Assembly (NCBI GenBank): GCA_013813615.1
Contig: JACCRJ010000362.1
Location: forward strand, 1 to 11,125
DNA length: 11,125 nt
DNA from: Lautropia sp.
GTDB taxonomy: Bacteria; Pseudomonadota; Gammaproteobacteria; Burkholderiales; Burkholderiaceae_E
Direction: 5' to 3'
Numbering within the stretch: the stretch's first letter is position 1; the number at the start of each line of letters is the position of its first letter. This document shows positions 1 to 7,082 of the stretch, piece by piece. The notes beneath the pieces were generated by a model. It saw only the letters and a list, made by a program, of their open reading frames with translations. It searched no databases and was not told where the DNA came from. Made by a program: the position numbers and the translations under genes.

Positions 1-491
1 CCCCTGGCGTAGGCGGGAAGCCAGCCGAAGACACGCCGCGCCAGGCCCACTGCGCGCGCCAGCGCCTCTTCTTCGGCGGCGCGCCGGAACGGCTCGAGGT
101 CGCCGCCGTTGTCCGGCGGCCCGAAGAACACGAAGGGCTCTCCGGCCGACGCGAAGGAGTGCAGGTCGACCAGGGCGTCGTGCGTAGAGAGCAGGGGCGC
201 CAGATGGTTGACGATGCGGTCCTCTGCGTTCTCGGGACAGACACTCGGGCGAAAGTCGCGATTGAGGTTGCGATCACCCTCACGGGTGCCGCGGCTGAAG
301 GCGACCGGATTCGCCACCGGCACCAGGGTCAGTACGCCGCGCGCCAGTTGACGGTCGCCGCTGATGAATTCGGCCACAACCTCGCGGATGGCGGTCGCGC
401 CGCAGGTCTCGTTGCCGTGGACGGCCCCCAGCACCAGCAGCCGGGGACCGCTGGCAAGCGAGCGGTACTGGTGGACTTCGATGGTTTGCAT
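1..491 (-). CDS. Succinylglutamate desuccinylase/aspartoacylase-family zinc deacylase (M14-like), N-terminal part
   Basis: The complement reads from an ATG at 491-489 to the left edge with no stop, giving 163 residues; the C-terminal part is outside the window. Zinc-ligand motifs of the AstE/AspA (PF04952) metallohydrolase fold are visible: GAVHGNE (His25, Glu28) and DLHS (His111). The DRNLNRDF block (residues 73-80) supplies the conserved Asn-Arg substrate contacts of this family. Known members cleave N-acyl amino acids (N-succinylglutamate, N-acetylaspartate) or carboxy-terminal residues in the cytoplasm. No signal peptide is present. The gene is divergent from the DUF4136 lipoprotein, with a gap of about 100 bp, and no clear Shine-Dalgarno sequence precedes the ATG. 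The family is confident; the acyl substrate cannot be assigned. Confidence 0.88.
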   Translation of the reverse strand, partial: MQTIEVHQYRSLASGPRLLVLGAVHGNETCGATAIREVVAEFISGDRQLARGVLTLVPVANPVAFSRGTREGDRNLNRDFRPSVCPENAEDRIVNHLAPLLSTHDALVDLHSFASAGEPFVFFGPPDNGGDLEPFRRAAEEEALARAVGLARRVFGWLPAYAR

Positions 492-595
492 TCGTACGCC
501 GATCGGTGAAAAGCGGGATGATACAAACCTGTCAGCCGCCGCCACTGCGTAGCCGTTTCGCAACCAGGCACCAGGCAATCCGCAAAGGCACCCAG
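492..595. promoter_or_regulatory. Divergent intergenic region between deacylase and lipoprotein
   Basis: These 104 bp separate two divergent starts and must hold both 5' regions unless transcription enters from further away. On the plus strand AAAGG at 584-588 is a good Shine-Dalgarno site seven bases before the ATG at 596. I could not pick a convincing -35/-10 pair for either direction; the GATACA and TATCAT words around 518-526 have no partner hexamer at normal spacing. Confidence 0.3.
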
Positions 596-1393
596 ATGAA
601 CCCACGCAGCCCTTCCCGCGTCCGCGAGCCGGACAGCAGCCCCGGTAGTGCGGCCACACGCCTGATGCCCCTGCTGCGGCGCGTGCTGCGGCGCGTGCTG
701 CGGCGCCAGTCGCTCCTCGCCCTTGCGCCGCTCATGCTCCTGGCGGGTGGCTGCGCCAGCTACCTGAGCGCCGACGTCACGTCGTTCCACCAGCTTCCGC
801 CGGGGCACCGATTCGCGGGCCAGAACTTCACTATAGAACCGGCGGCGGAGCAGAAGGACAGTCTCGAGTTTCGCGCCTATGCCGATCTGGTGCGCCAGGC
901 GCTGATCCGCCAGGGATTGGTCTTCGCATCCGCCGCCGACCTCGCTGTCACCATGCGCTACTCGATCGACAGCGGCAGGCCAGTCATCTACGGCTATCCG
1001 GCCTACGGCTACACCAGCTTCGGCCCGGTCTGGGGCTGGGTACCGTATCCCGCCCCGGGCGGGCACGTGCATTACGTCTGGGCCGCGAGCTACCCGGCCG
1101 GCTACGGGGTGATCGGCAGCAGCTATTCGCAGTACGTCGTCTACCGGCGCGAACTGCGGGTCGACATCACCGACCGGCGCCCCGGCGGCAAGGGTGCAAA
1201 GCTCTTCGAGGGCAGCGTGATGAGTGAAGGTGGCGCAGGCGCTCTCGCGCCGGTAATGCCGGCGATGGTTCGAGCCTTGTTCAGCGATTTCCCCGGACCG
1301 AACGGCGTGACCCGGCGAATCAGCATCCGCTCGGACGACACGCCGGAAGCCGAAGCCCCGCAGCGCCAGCCGGCGCCGCTACAGGGCAGGTAG
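596..1393 (+). CDS. DUF4136-type outer-membrane/periplasmic lipoprotein
   Basis: This encodes 265 residues. A lipoprotein signal peptide is clear: an Arg-rich n-region, a hydrophobic core (SLLALAPLMLLAGG) and the lipobox LAGGC with the acylated Cys at 53. ATG 596 is chosen because AAAGG lies seven bases upstream. ATG 665 would give a more usual 29-residue leader but has no ribosome site. After the Cys, the layout matches DUF4136: a SADVTSFHQLP strand, then an aromatic/Gly/Pro-rich middle (residues about 131-180), then YRRELRVDITD and a FPGPNG segment near 228-237. The C-terminal 25 residues are Pro/Glu/Gln-rich and look disordered. The function of the domain is not established, and no partner gene is adjacent. 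It is probably not part of the hydantoin operon 72 bp downstream, although read-through is possible because I see no terminator. Confidence 0.85.
   Translation: MNPRSPSRVREPDSSPGSAATRLMPLLRRVLRRVLRRQSLLALAPLMLLAGGCASYLSADVTSFHQLPPGHRFAGQNFTIEPAAEQKDSLEFRAYADLVRQALIRQGLVFASAADLAVTMRYSIDSGRPVIYGYPAYGYTSFGPVWGWVPYPAPGGHVHYVWAASYPAGYGVIGSSYSQYVVYRRELRVDITDRRPGGKGAKLFEGSVMSEGGAGALAPVMPAMVRALFSDFPGPNGVTRRISIRSDDTPEAEAPQRQPAPLQGR
674..706 (+). repeat. 12-bp in-frame tandem repeat (2.75 copies) in the lipoprotein leader
   Basis: The unit CTGCGGCGCGTG starts at 674, 686 and 698 and is identical in each copy; the third copy lacks the last three bases. Twelve bases is four codons, so each unit adds Leu-Arg-Arg-Val to the n-region of the signal peptide without shifting the frame. 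Loss or gain of a unit by slippage would change only the length and charge of the leader. Confidence 0.85.
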
Positions 1394-1427
1394 GTTGCGG
1401 CGGCGTGGGCGCGGTTGGTCCTCGGAT

Positions 1428-1433
1428 TAGAAT
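1428..1433 (+). promoter_or_regulatory. Possible -10 element ahead of the hydantoinase operon
   Basis: TAGAAT matches sigma-70 -10 consensus at four of six positions and sits 32 bp before the hydantoinase ATG, in the only slightly A+T-richer part of the 72-bp gap after the lipoprotein gene. No good -35 hexamer lies 16-18 bp upstream, so this is a weak candidate that might need an activator. Confidence 0.22.
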
Positions 1434-1465
1434 CGACCTTCGCCAGCGCTGCAGGCCCGGTGCCC

Positions 1466-2929
1466 ATGAAGTTTCACAAGACCGTTCGCCACGGCATGAT
1501 CGCCACCGCCACGGAAACGCGCGCCGGCGACATCGGCATCATCGACGGGCGGATCGCTGCCGTTGCGGACCGCCTGCCTGCCGGCAGCGAGGACATCGAT
1601 GCATCCGGCCTGCTGGTGCTGCCGGGTGGCATCGACAGCCACTGCCATGTGGAGCAGATTTCGAGCAACGGCTTGATGACCGCCGACGACTTCTATTCCG
1701 CCACCGTGTCCGCAGCGTATGGCGGCACCACCACCATCATCCCGTTCGCTGCACAGCATCGCGGCATGTCGCTGCTGAAAGTAGTCGCCGACTACCACGC
1801 CTGCGCCGCGCCGAAGGCGGTCATCGACTACGCCTTTCACCTGATCGTCTCCGATCCGGACGAGCAGGCGCTTGAACACGACCTGCCGAACCTGATCGCG
1901 CAGGGATACACGTCCTTCAAGGTCTACATGACCTACGACATGCTGAAGCTGGACGACTACCAGATACTCGACGTGCTGGAGCTGGCACGGCGCCTGGGTG
2001 CGCTGGTGATGGTGCACGCCGAAAACAACGACATGATCAAGTGGATCGCGAAGCGCCTGCTGGCCAATGGCCATACCGCGCCCAGGTTCCACGCTGTCAG
2101 CCACGATCCGCTGGCCGAGAGCGAGGCGACCAGCCGGGTCATCCAGTTGTCGCGACTGCTGGATACGCCGGTGCTGATCGTGCACGTCTCCGGCATCGGC
2201 GCCGTGGCTGCCATCCGTGCCGCGCAGGTGCTGGGCGCGCCGGTCTACGGCGAGACCTGCCCGCAGTACCTGTTCCTCGCGGCGAGCGACATGGACAAGC
2301 CGGGCCTCGACGGTGCCATGTTCTGCTGCAGCCCGCCGCCGCGCGACGCGCAGTCGCAGCAGGCGGTGTGGGAGGGGCTGGCTAACGGCACCTTCCAGGT
2401 CTACTCGTCGGATCACGCGCCCTACCGGTTCGACGAAAGCGGCAAGCTGCCGAAAGGCGAGCAGACAACCTTCAAGGACATGGCCAATGGCGTACCCGGC
2501 CTGGAGCTTAGACTGCCGCTGCTGTTCTCCGAGGGGGTGGGCAAGGACCGTCTGAGTCTGAACCAGTTCGTCGCACTGACGGCGACCAACCATGCGCGGA
2601 TCTACGGACTCGAGCACCGCAAGGGGACGATCGCTGTCGGCCAGGACGCCGACATCGCGCTGTGGGATCCGGAACGAAAGACGACGATAACGGCTGCGGC
2701 TATCCATGACAACGTCGGCTACACGCCTTACGAAGGCCGCACCATCACCGGCTGGCCGGTGACGGTCCTGAGCCGCGGCCGGACCGTGGTGCATGAGGGC
2801 AAGCTGCTGGTCGAGCGCGGCAGTGGCATGTTCATCGCGCGCAGGTCGCCCGGCCCGTTTCGCATAGAACGGAAGGTGTCCGATCGCTTCAAGCTGTTCA
2901 GTTCGCTGATCGGCCGGCCGTCACCGTAG
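1466..2929 (+). CDS. hydA: D-hydantoinase / dihydropyrimidinase
   Basis: This 487-residue cyclic amidase of the amidohydrolase superfamily hydrolyses 5-substituted hydantoins or dihydropyrimidines to N-carbamoyl amino acids in the cytoplasm. The binuclear metal site is complete: DSHCHVE (His59, His61), the carboxylated Lys152 in SFKVYMTY, His184 in MVHAEN, His240 in LIVHVSG and Asp316 in SSDHAPY. Tyr157, five residues after the Lys, matches the substrate-binding Tyr of D-hydantoinases. CCSPPPR (287-293) is the usual substrate-loop motif. Length is normal for the family. ATG 1466 is preferred over the in-frame TTG at 1415 because alignment to family N-termini begins near here; the ribosome site (CAGG, 1452-1455) is weak. 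The D-carbamoylase gene follows 62 bp later. Hydantoinase rather than purely dihydropyrimidinase is inferred from that neighbour and from the racemase. Confidence 0.93.
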   Translation: MKFHKTVRHGMIATATETRAGDIGIIDGRIAAVADRLPAGSEDIDASGLLVLPGGIDSHCHVEQISSNGLMTADDFYSATVSAAYGGTTTIIPFAAQHRGMSLLKVVADYHACAAPKAVIDYAFHLIVSDPDEQALEHDLPNLIAQGYTSFKVYMTYDMLKLDDYQILDVLELARRLGALVMVHAENNDMIKWIAKRLLANGHTAPRFHAVSHDPLAESEATSRVIQLSRLLDTPVLIVHVSGIGAVAAIRAAQVLGAPVYGETCPQYLFLAASDMDKPGLDGAMFCCSPPPRDAQSQQAVWEGLANGTFQVYSSDHAPYRFDESGKLPKGEQTTFKDMANGVPGLELRLPLLFSEGVGKDRLSLNQFVALTATNHARIYGLEHRKGTIAVGQDADIALWDPERKTTITAAAIHDNVGYTPYEGRTITGWPVTVLSRGRTVVHEGKLLVERGSGMFIARRSPGPFRIERKVSDRFKLFSSLIGRPSP

Positions 2930-2991
2930 TGCTCAGTCCACATCCCCTGCACCCCTCTGTTCCGCTAACCGTTACCAGGAAGCCAGGCAGC

Positions 2992-3924
2992 ATGAAAAGA
3001 CCCTTTCCCATGGCTGTGGCGCAGCTCGGCCCCATCCACCTGTCCGACACCCGCGAAGCCGTCGTCAGGCGCCTGGTCGAGCTGCTGCGCGAATCGCACT
3101 CCCGAGGCGCGAAATTTGTCGTTTTTCCGGAACTCGCACTCACCACCTTCTTTCCGCGCTACTGGATGGAGGATCAGGAGGAAATCGACCGCTTCTTTGA
3201 ACCTTCCATGCCTACCGCGGCGACGCAGCCCCTGTTCGATCAAGCCCGGCAGTATGGAATCGGGTTTTATCTGGGCTATGCCGAGCTGACCCCGGCAGGG
3301 GAACACTTCAATACCTCGATACTCGTCGACCGCCGCGGCGGTATCGCGGGGCGCTACCGCAAGATCCATCTTCCGGGCCATTCGGATCACAAGCCGCAGG
3401 CGCCGTTCCAGCACCTGGAGAAGCGCTACTTCAAGGTCGGCAACGAAGGCTTCAACGTCTGGCGCACGATGGATTCGCTGATCGGCATGTGCATCTGCAA
3501 TGACCGCCGCTGGCCGGAGACGTTTCGGGTAATGGGCCTGCAGGGCGCGGAAGTCGCGGTCCTGGGCTACAACACGCCATCGCACAACATTCACTGGGCG
3601 GAACCGCCGCATCTGCGGATGTTCCATCACCTTTTGCTTTTACAGGCCCACGCGCACCAGAATGCACTGTGGCTGGGCGCGGCAGCCAAGTGTGGTGCAG
3701 AGGATGGATTTCACATGATCGGAGGTTCCGCCATTGTCTCGCCGACTGGGGAAATTGCGGCGCAGGCTTGCACCGAAGACGACGAAGTCATCTTCGTCAA
3801 CTGCGACCTGGCTCTGGGTGATACCTTTCGCCAGCATGTGTTCAATTTTGCGATGCACCGCCGGCCCGAACACTATCGTTTGATCGTGGATCGGGTGGGA
3901 GCAGGCGAGCCGTTGACCAAATAG
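2992..3924 (+). CDS. hyuC: N-carbamoyl-D-amino-acid amidohydrolase (D-carbamoylase, nitrilase superfamily)
   Basis: This 310-residue enzyme hydrolyses N-carbamoyl-D-amino acids to D-amino acid, CO2 and ammonia. The carbon-nitrogen hydrolase triad is visible: Glu47 (FPELAL), Lys124 (YRKIHLPGH) and Cys169 (MCICNDRRWPE). Residues characteristic of the Agrobacterium D-carbamoylase also match at a constant offset of three: His126, His141 (FQHLEKRYF) and Arg172-Arg173, which hold the substrate carboxylate. Blocks such as FPELALTTFFPR and HLPGH are near identical to that enzyme as I remember it, and the length agrees. ATG 2992 has AGGA at 2977-2980; the GTG at 2929 overlapping the hydantoinase stop would add 21 unrelated residues. 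Together with the upstream hydantoinase this gives the two hydrolytic steps from hydantoin to D-amino acid. Strict D-preference is inferred from similarity. Confidence 0.94.
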   Translation: MKRPFPMAVAQLGPIHLSDTREAVVRRLVELLRESHSRGAKFVVFPELALTTFFPRYWMEDQEEIDRFFEPSMPTAATQPLFDQARQYGIGFYLGYAELTPAGEHFNTSILVDRRGGIAGRYRKIHLPGHSDHKPQAPFQHLEKRYFKVGNEGFNVWRTMDSLIGMCICNDRRWPETFRVMGLQGAEVAVLGYNTPSHNIHWAEPPHLRMFHHLLLLQAHAHQNALWLGAAAKCGAEDGFHMIGGSAIVSPTGEIAAQACTEDDEVIFVNCDLALGDTFRQHVFNFAMHRRPEHYRLIVDRVGAGEPLTK

Positions 3925-3967
3925 TGGCATGCCGGTTGCTTACGTCCAACTTTAACCCGGAGTCGAA

Positions 3968-4891
3968 ATGATCACCAGTCCGCCCCGCATTACCACTGGA
4001 CGTTCCTGGCCACGGTCCCGCATGGTCCCGCGCAGTTGGGTCGGCTTGCCGGCGGGCCGATTCGCGCGATTGATCGGTATCGCGCTGCTTGCGGCCGCGC
4101 CCCTGGCGGCGCAGCCGCAGTCCAGGACGCCCATCAAAACCGGCGTCGACGCGACCTTCGCGCCGCATGCGATGCCCAAGCTGGGCGGCGGCCTGGAGGG
4201 GTTCAACATCGACCTGGGCAACGAAATCGCCCGGCGGCTGGGGCGGCCGATCGAGATCGAGGGGACGCAGTTCTCGGGTCTGGTGCCGGGGTTGAACGCG
4301 GGGAAGTACGATTTCATCCTGGCGCCGACCACGCTGACGGCGGAGCGTGCCAAGGCCATGCTGTTTACCGAAGGCTATCTGGATACCGACTACCTGTTCG
4401 TCCAGAAGAAGGCGGCGAAGCCCATCGAGTCGCTGGAGGATACCAAGGGCCTGACGATTTCCGTGAACAAGGGCTCTGCCTATGAATCCTGGGCGAAGGC
4501 CAACGCCGGTAAATACGGCTTCAAGTACGACATCTACGACACCAATGCCGATGCCGTGCAGGCAGTAATTTCGGGGCGCGCCGACGCCAACCTCGCCGGC
4601 AATACCGTCTCGCAGTGGGCAGCCAAACAGAACAACCAGGTCAAGACGAGCTACCGCATCAAGACCGGCCTTGTCTGGGCGATTCCGTTTCGCAATGACG
4701 ACGTCGCGGGCCGCAATCAGGTTTCCATGGCCATCAAATGCATGAAGTCCGACGGTACGCTCGCCAGGCTGCATGAGAATTGGTTCGGGGAAAAGCCGGC
4801 GGCTGATTCGTCCACCGCCACCCTGGCGCCGGGGCACGGCCATCCGGGGGCGAACGGATACGACGCGACGCCGGTCACGCCGAAGTGCTGA
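3968..4891 (+). CDS. Periplasmic solute-binding protein, family 3 (polar-amino-acid ABC type), atypical ligand site
   Basis: This 307-residue precursor would bind ligand in the periplasm and deliver it to the downstream permeases. The start at 3968 has GGAG five bases upstream, although ATG 4022 would give a more ordinary leader. The hydrophobic core is near residues 34-48, with cleavage likely after Ala48. The SBP_bac_3 (PF00497) pattern is clear: GVDATFAP (59-66), GFNIDLGNEIARRLG (78-92), LTAERAK with Arg127 at the alpha-carboxylate position, and NWFG near 271-274. In the usual DAxxxD motif that supplies the Asp for the alpha-amino group, this protein has DANLAG (206-211), with Gly211 replacing Asp. 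After WFG there is a 33-residue tail ending in Cys307; the only other Cys is 258. The stop overlaps the ATPase start by one base. The family is confident; the ligand is inferred to be a hydantoin or N-carbamoyl amino acid. Confidence 0.92.
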   Translation: MITSPPRITTGRSWPRSRMVPRSWVGLPAGRFARLIGIALLAAAPLAAQPQSRTPIKTGVDATFAPHAMPKLGGGLEGFNIDLGNEIARRLGRPIEIEGTQFSGLVPGLNAGKYDFILAPTTLTAERAKAMLFTEGYLDTDYLFVQKKAAKPIESLEDTKGLTISVNKGSAYESWAKANAGKYGFKYDIYDTNADAVQAVISGRADANLAGNTVSQWAAKQNNQVKTSYRIKTGLVWAIPFRNDDVAGRNQVSMAIKCMKSDGTLARLHENWFGEKPAADSSTATLAPGHGHPGANGYDATPVTPKC

Positions 4892-5622
4892 TGTCGATTC
4901 TGGATATTGCAGACCTTCATAAGTCCTTCGGCAGTAGCCCGGTGCTCAAGGGCATAGACCTGAAGGTCGGCAAGAACGAGCTGGTCTTCATCATCGGGCC
5001 TTCGGGCTCGGGCAAGAGCACCTTGTTGCGTTGTTGCAATCGTCTGGAAGAACCGGACAGCGGCTCGATCCTGGTCGACGGCACGGACATCATGCGGCCG
5101 GGTGTGAACCTCAACCGGCTGCGCCAGAAGATCGGCATGGTCTTCCAGTCATTCAATCTTTATCCGCACATGACTGCGCTCGGCAACGTCACGCTGGCGC
5201 TGCGCAAGGTGCAGAAGCTGAGCCGCGAGGAGGCGGACGGCAAGGGAATGGCTGCGCTTGACCGGGTCGGACTAGCGGACAAGTACCGCGCTTATCCCAA
5301 TGAGTTGTCCGGTGGCCAGCAGCAGCGCGTCGGTATTGCCCGGTCGCTGGCGCTCGAGCCCCTCATCGTGCTCTTCGATGAACCCACCAGTGCGCTCGAT
5401 CCGGAACTGGTCGGCGGGGTGCTGAATGTCATGCGGGAATTGAAGGAAAGCGGCATGACCATGGTGGTCGTCAGTCACGAGATGGAATTCGCCCGGGCTG
5501 CGGCCGACCGCATCGTGTTCATGGACAAGGGACAGATTCTGGAGCAGGGCGTGCCGGCGGAGGCGTTTGGCGCGCCGCGGCATCCGCGGCTCAGGGAGTT
5601 CCTCGGCAGCTTGCGCCATTGA
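4891..5622 (+). CDS. ABC transporter ATPase, polar-amino-acid (PAAT) family
   Basis: This 243-residue cytoplasmic ATPase energises the importer encoded by the flanking genes. All nucleotide-binding motifs are intact: Walker A GPSGSGKST (36-44), Q-loop Gln86 in MVFQSFNLYPH, signature LSGGQQQR (139-146), Walker B LIVLFDEP (158-165) with Glu164, D-loop SALD and H-loop His196 in VVSHEM. The MVFQSFNL(Y/F)PH sequence and the length are typical of GlnQ/HisP-like ATPases. ATG 4891 overlaps the binding-protein stop (TGATG), implying translational coupling; GAAG at 4882-4885 may serve as ribosome site. A GTG at 4885 would add only two residues. A 73-bp gap follows before the first permease, the longest gap inside the operon. 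Confidence 0.97.
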   Translation: MSILDIADLHKSFGSSPVLKGIDLKVGKNELVFIIGPSGSGKSTLLRCCNRLEEPDSGSILVDGTDIMRPGVNLNRLRQKIGMVFQSFNLYPHMTALGNVTLALRKVQKLSREEADGKGMAALDRVGLADKYRAYPNELSGGQQQRVGIARSLALEPLIVLFDEPTSALDPELVGGVLNVMRELKESGMTMVVVSHEMEFARAAADRIVFMDKGQILEQGVPAEAFGAPRHPRLREFLGSLRH

Positions 5623-5695
5623 ACGCGACCTCCGGGGGCCGGATCGCGCACGCCCAGCCGCTCGACCGGAGGGCGCCGGGCCGAAGGATGTGCCG

Positions 5696-6376
5696 ATGAC
5701 GGGGTGGGAGCGGTTCGCCTTCAGTTTCTTCAACAGGGAGGTGGCGCTGCAATACCTGCCGGCGATCCTGGACGGTATGGTGATCACGATCGGACTGGCA
5801 CTGGTTATCATCGCAGCCGGCGTTGCGCTGGGCCTGCTGCTCGCCATCCTGAGGACCTTCGGCAACCGCTGGCTGAATGCGCCGATCATCGTGTTTGCGG
5901 ACGTCATGCGGGCGCTGCCGCCGCTGGTGCTCATCATCCTGTTGTATTTTGCATTGCCGCTCGCCGGCCTGTCGCTGGGCGCTTTCGCCTCCACCTGGCT
6001 GGCATTGACCCTGGTGCTGGCTGCATTCGCCGAGGAGATCTTCTGGGCAGGCATCCTGGCCGTGCCCAAGGGACAGTGGGAAGCCGCCCGGTGTACCGGC
6101 CTGGCGCGGCTGCAGACGGTGCGCGATGTGGTGCTGCCGCAGGCGCTGCGCATGACGGTGCCGCCGCTGACAAATCGCATCATTGCCACCACCAAGGGCA
6201 CGGCCCTGGGTTCGGTGGTGGCCCTGAGCGAGATCCTCAACCAGGCTTCGTCCTCTGCAAGCCTGGCGGGCAATGCGACGCCGCTGACAATGGGGGCGCT
6301 GGCTTACCTGGCCTTGTTCCTGCCGGTGGTGGTCTTCGGTCGCTGGGTGGAAACCCGCTTCGCCTGGAAGAAATGA
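5696..6376 (+). CDS. ABC transporter permease 1, polar-amino-acid (HisM/GlnP-like) family
   Basis: This 226-residue inner-membrane subunit pairs with the next gene product to form the translocation path. Hydrophobic segments lie at about 27-51, 64-90, 96-118 and 198-216. The family marker RALPPLVLI is at 72-80, and the cytoplasmic EAA loop that docks the ATPase runs from Glu129 (EAARCTG) to LPQALR (147-152). ATG 5696 is chosen because AAGGA at 5684-5688 sits seven bases upstream; the frame remains open further upstream, but the extra 43 residues are Arg/Pro/Gly-rich and unlike a permease. Its end overlaps the start of the second permease. Two different permeases suggest a heteromeric channel, as in HisQM, rather than a GlnP-type homodimer. 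Confidence 0.95.
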   Translation: MTGWERFAFSFFNREVALQYLPAILDGMVITIGLALVIIAAGVALGLLLAILRTFGNRWLNAPIIVFADVMRALPPLVLIILLYFALPLAGLSLGAFASTWLALTLVLAAFAEEIFWAGILAVPKGQWEAARCTGLARLQTVRDVVLPQALRMTVPPLTNRIIATTKGTALGSVVALSEILNQASSSASLAGNATPLTMGALAYLALFLPVVVFGRWVETRFAWKK

Positions 6377-7050
6377 TGGCGGAGCTGATCCTCAACTTCT
6401 TCAACCCTGCAATCATCGAGCGGGTATGGCCGTTCCTGCTGCAAGGATTCTACATGACCCTGTTGCTGTCCGCCATCGTGATACCGCTGGGGCTTGCCGG
6501 CGGACTCGTCATCGCAATTCTGCACAGCCTCGGCATGCGCTGGCTGACGTGGCTGCTGATCATCTACGTCGATCTGTTTCGCGCCCTGCCTCCGCTGGTG
6601 CTGCTGATCTTCATCTACTTCGGCGCCCCGTTCCTGGAACTCGACCTTCCCAAGCTGCTGGCGGTGGCGATCGGCTTTCTGTTGAACACCTCGAGCTACT
6701 ACGGGGAGGTCTTCAGAGCCGGGATCGAGAGCATTCCCGCCGGCCAGGCGGCAGCCGCGCGCGCCACCGGCTTGTCGCGCTGGCAGACGATGTGCTCGGT
6801 GATCCTGCCGCAGGCCATCCGCAATGTGCTGCCGGATCTGGTCAGCAACACGCTGGAGGTGATCAAGCTCACGAGCCTGGCCAGCGTCGTCGCCTTGCCG
6901 GAATTGCTCAACAATGCGCGGCAGGCACAGGCGCTCACCTACAACGCGACACCCATCGTGCTGGCTGCCTTGTTCTACCTGGCATTGCTCTGGCCGATCG
7001 TCCGGCTGCTGAGCCGGATGGAGCACGAGAGCCTGGGGCAACGGCGTTGA
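6376..7050 (+). CDS. ABC transporter permease 2, polar-amino-acid (HisQ/GlnP-like) family
   Basis: This 224-residue inner-membrane subunit carries transmembrane segments near 22-50, 56-83, 93-108 and 191-212, the family marker RALPPLVLL (69-77) and an EAA-type loop from about 124 to 149 (AAARATG then ILPQAIR). Two adjacent ATGs occur, at 6373 and 6376. I use 6376 because GGAAG at 6366-6370 is then five bases away; 6373 would add one Met and gives an ATGA overlap with the preceding stop. It shares length, spacing and motifs with permease 1, suggesting an old tandem duplication. It ends the plus-strand unit and converges on the racemase gene with only 32 bp between their stop codons. No poly-T terminator is visible in that gap. 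Confidence 0.95.
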   Translation: MAELILNFFNPAIIERVWPFLLQGFYMTLLLSAIVIPLGLAGGLVIAILHSLGMRWLTWLLIIYVDLFRALPPLVLLIFIYFGAPFLELDLPKLLAVAIGFLLNTSSYYGEVFRAGIESIPAGQAAAARATGLSRWQTMCSVILPQAIRNVLPDLVSNTLEVIKLTSLASVVALPELLNNARQAQALTYNATPIVLAALFYLALLWPIVRLLSRMEHESLGQRR

Positions 7051-7082
7051 GCGGCCGCGTGAGACGCGCAAACGGTTTCCTG

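Noticed and set aside
329..1072. 247-codon minus-strand open frame crossing the deacylase start and the lipoprotein
   Set aside because: It is in a different frame from the deacylase, whose zinc motifs identify the true frame, and it spans the divergent intergenic region.
1415..1465. Upstream TTG start for the hydantoinase
   Set aside because: The extra 17 residues have no resemblance to family N-termini, and the possible -10 element lies inside them.
1427..2794. 455-codon minus-strand open frame opposite the hydantoinase gene
   Set aside because: It is antisense to a gene with a full set of catalytic motifs; its product is Arg/Gln/His/Val-rich with no family motif, as expected from high-G+C codon use.
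2929..2991. GTG start for the carbamoylase overlapping the hydantoinase stop
   Set aside because: The overlap looks like coupling, but the added 21 residues are Pro/His-rich and unlike any D-carbamoylase; ATG 2992 agrees with the Agrobacterium enzyme start and numbering.
3842..4843. 333-codon minus-strand open frame opposite the binding protein
   Set aside because: It is a shadow frame: it covers a gene with signal peptide, family motifs and ribosome site on the plus strand, and has no recognisable domain itself.
5272..6273. 333-codon minus-strand open frame opposite ATPase and permease 1
   Set aside because: It spans two confidently identified genes and the gap between them; no motif is present.
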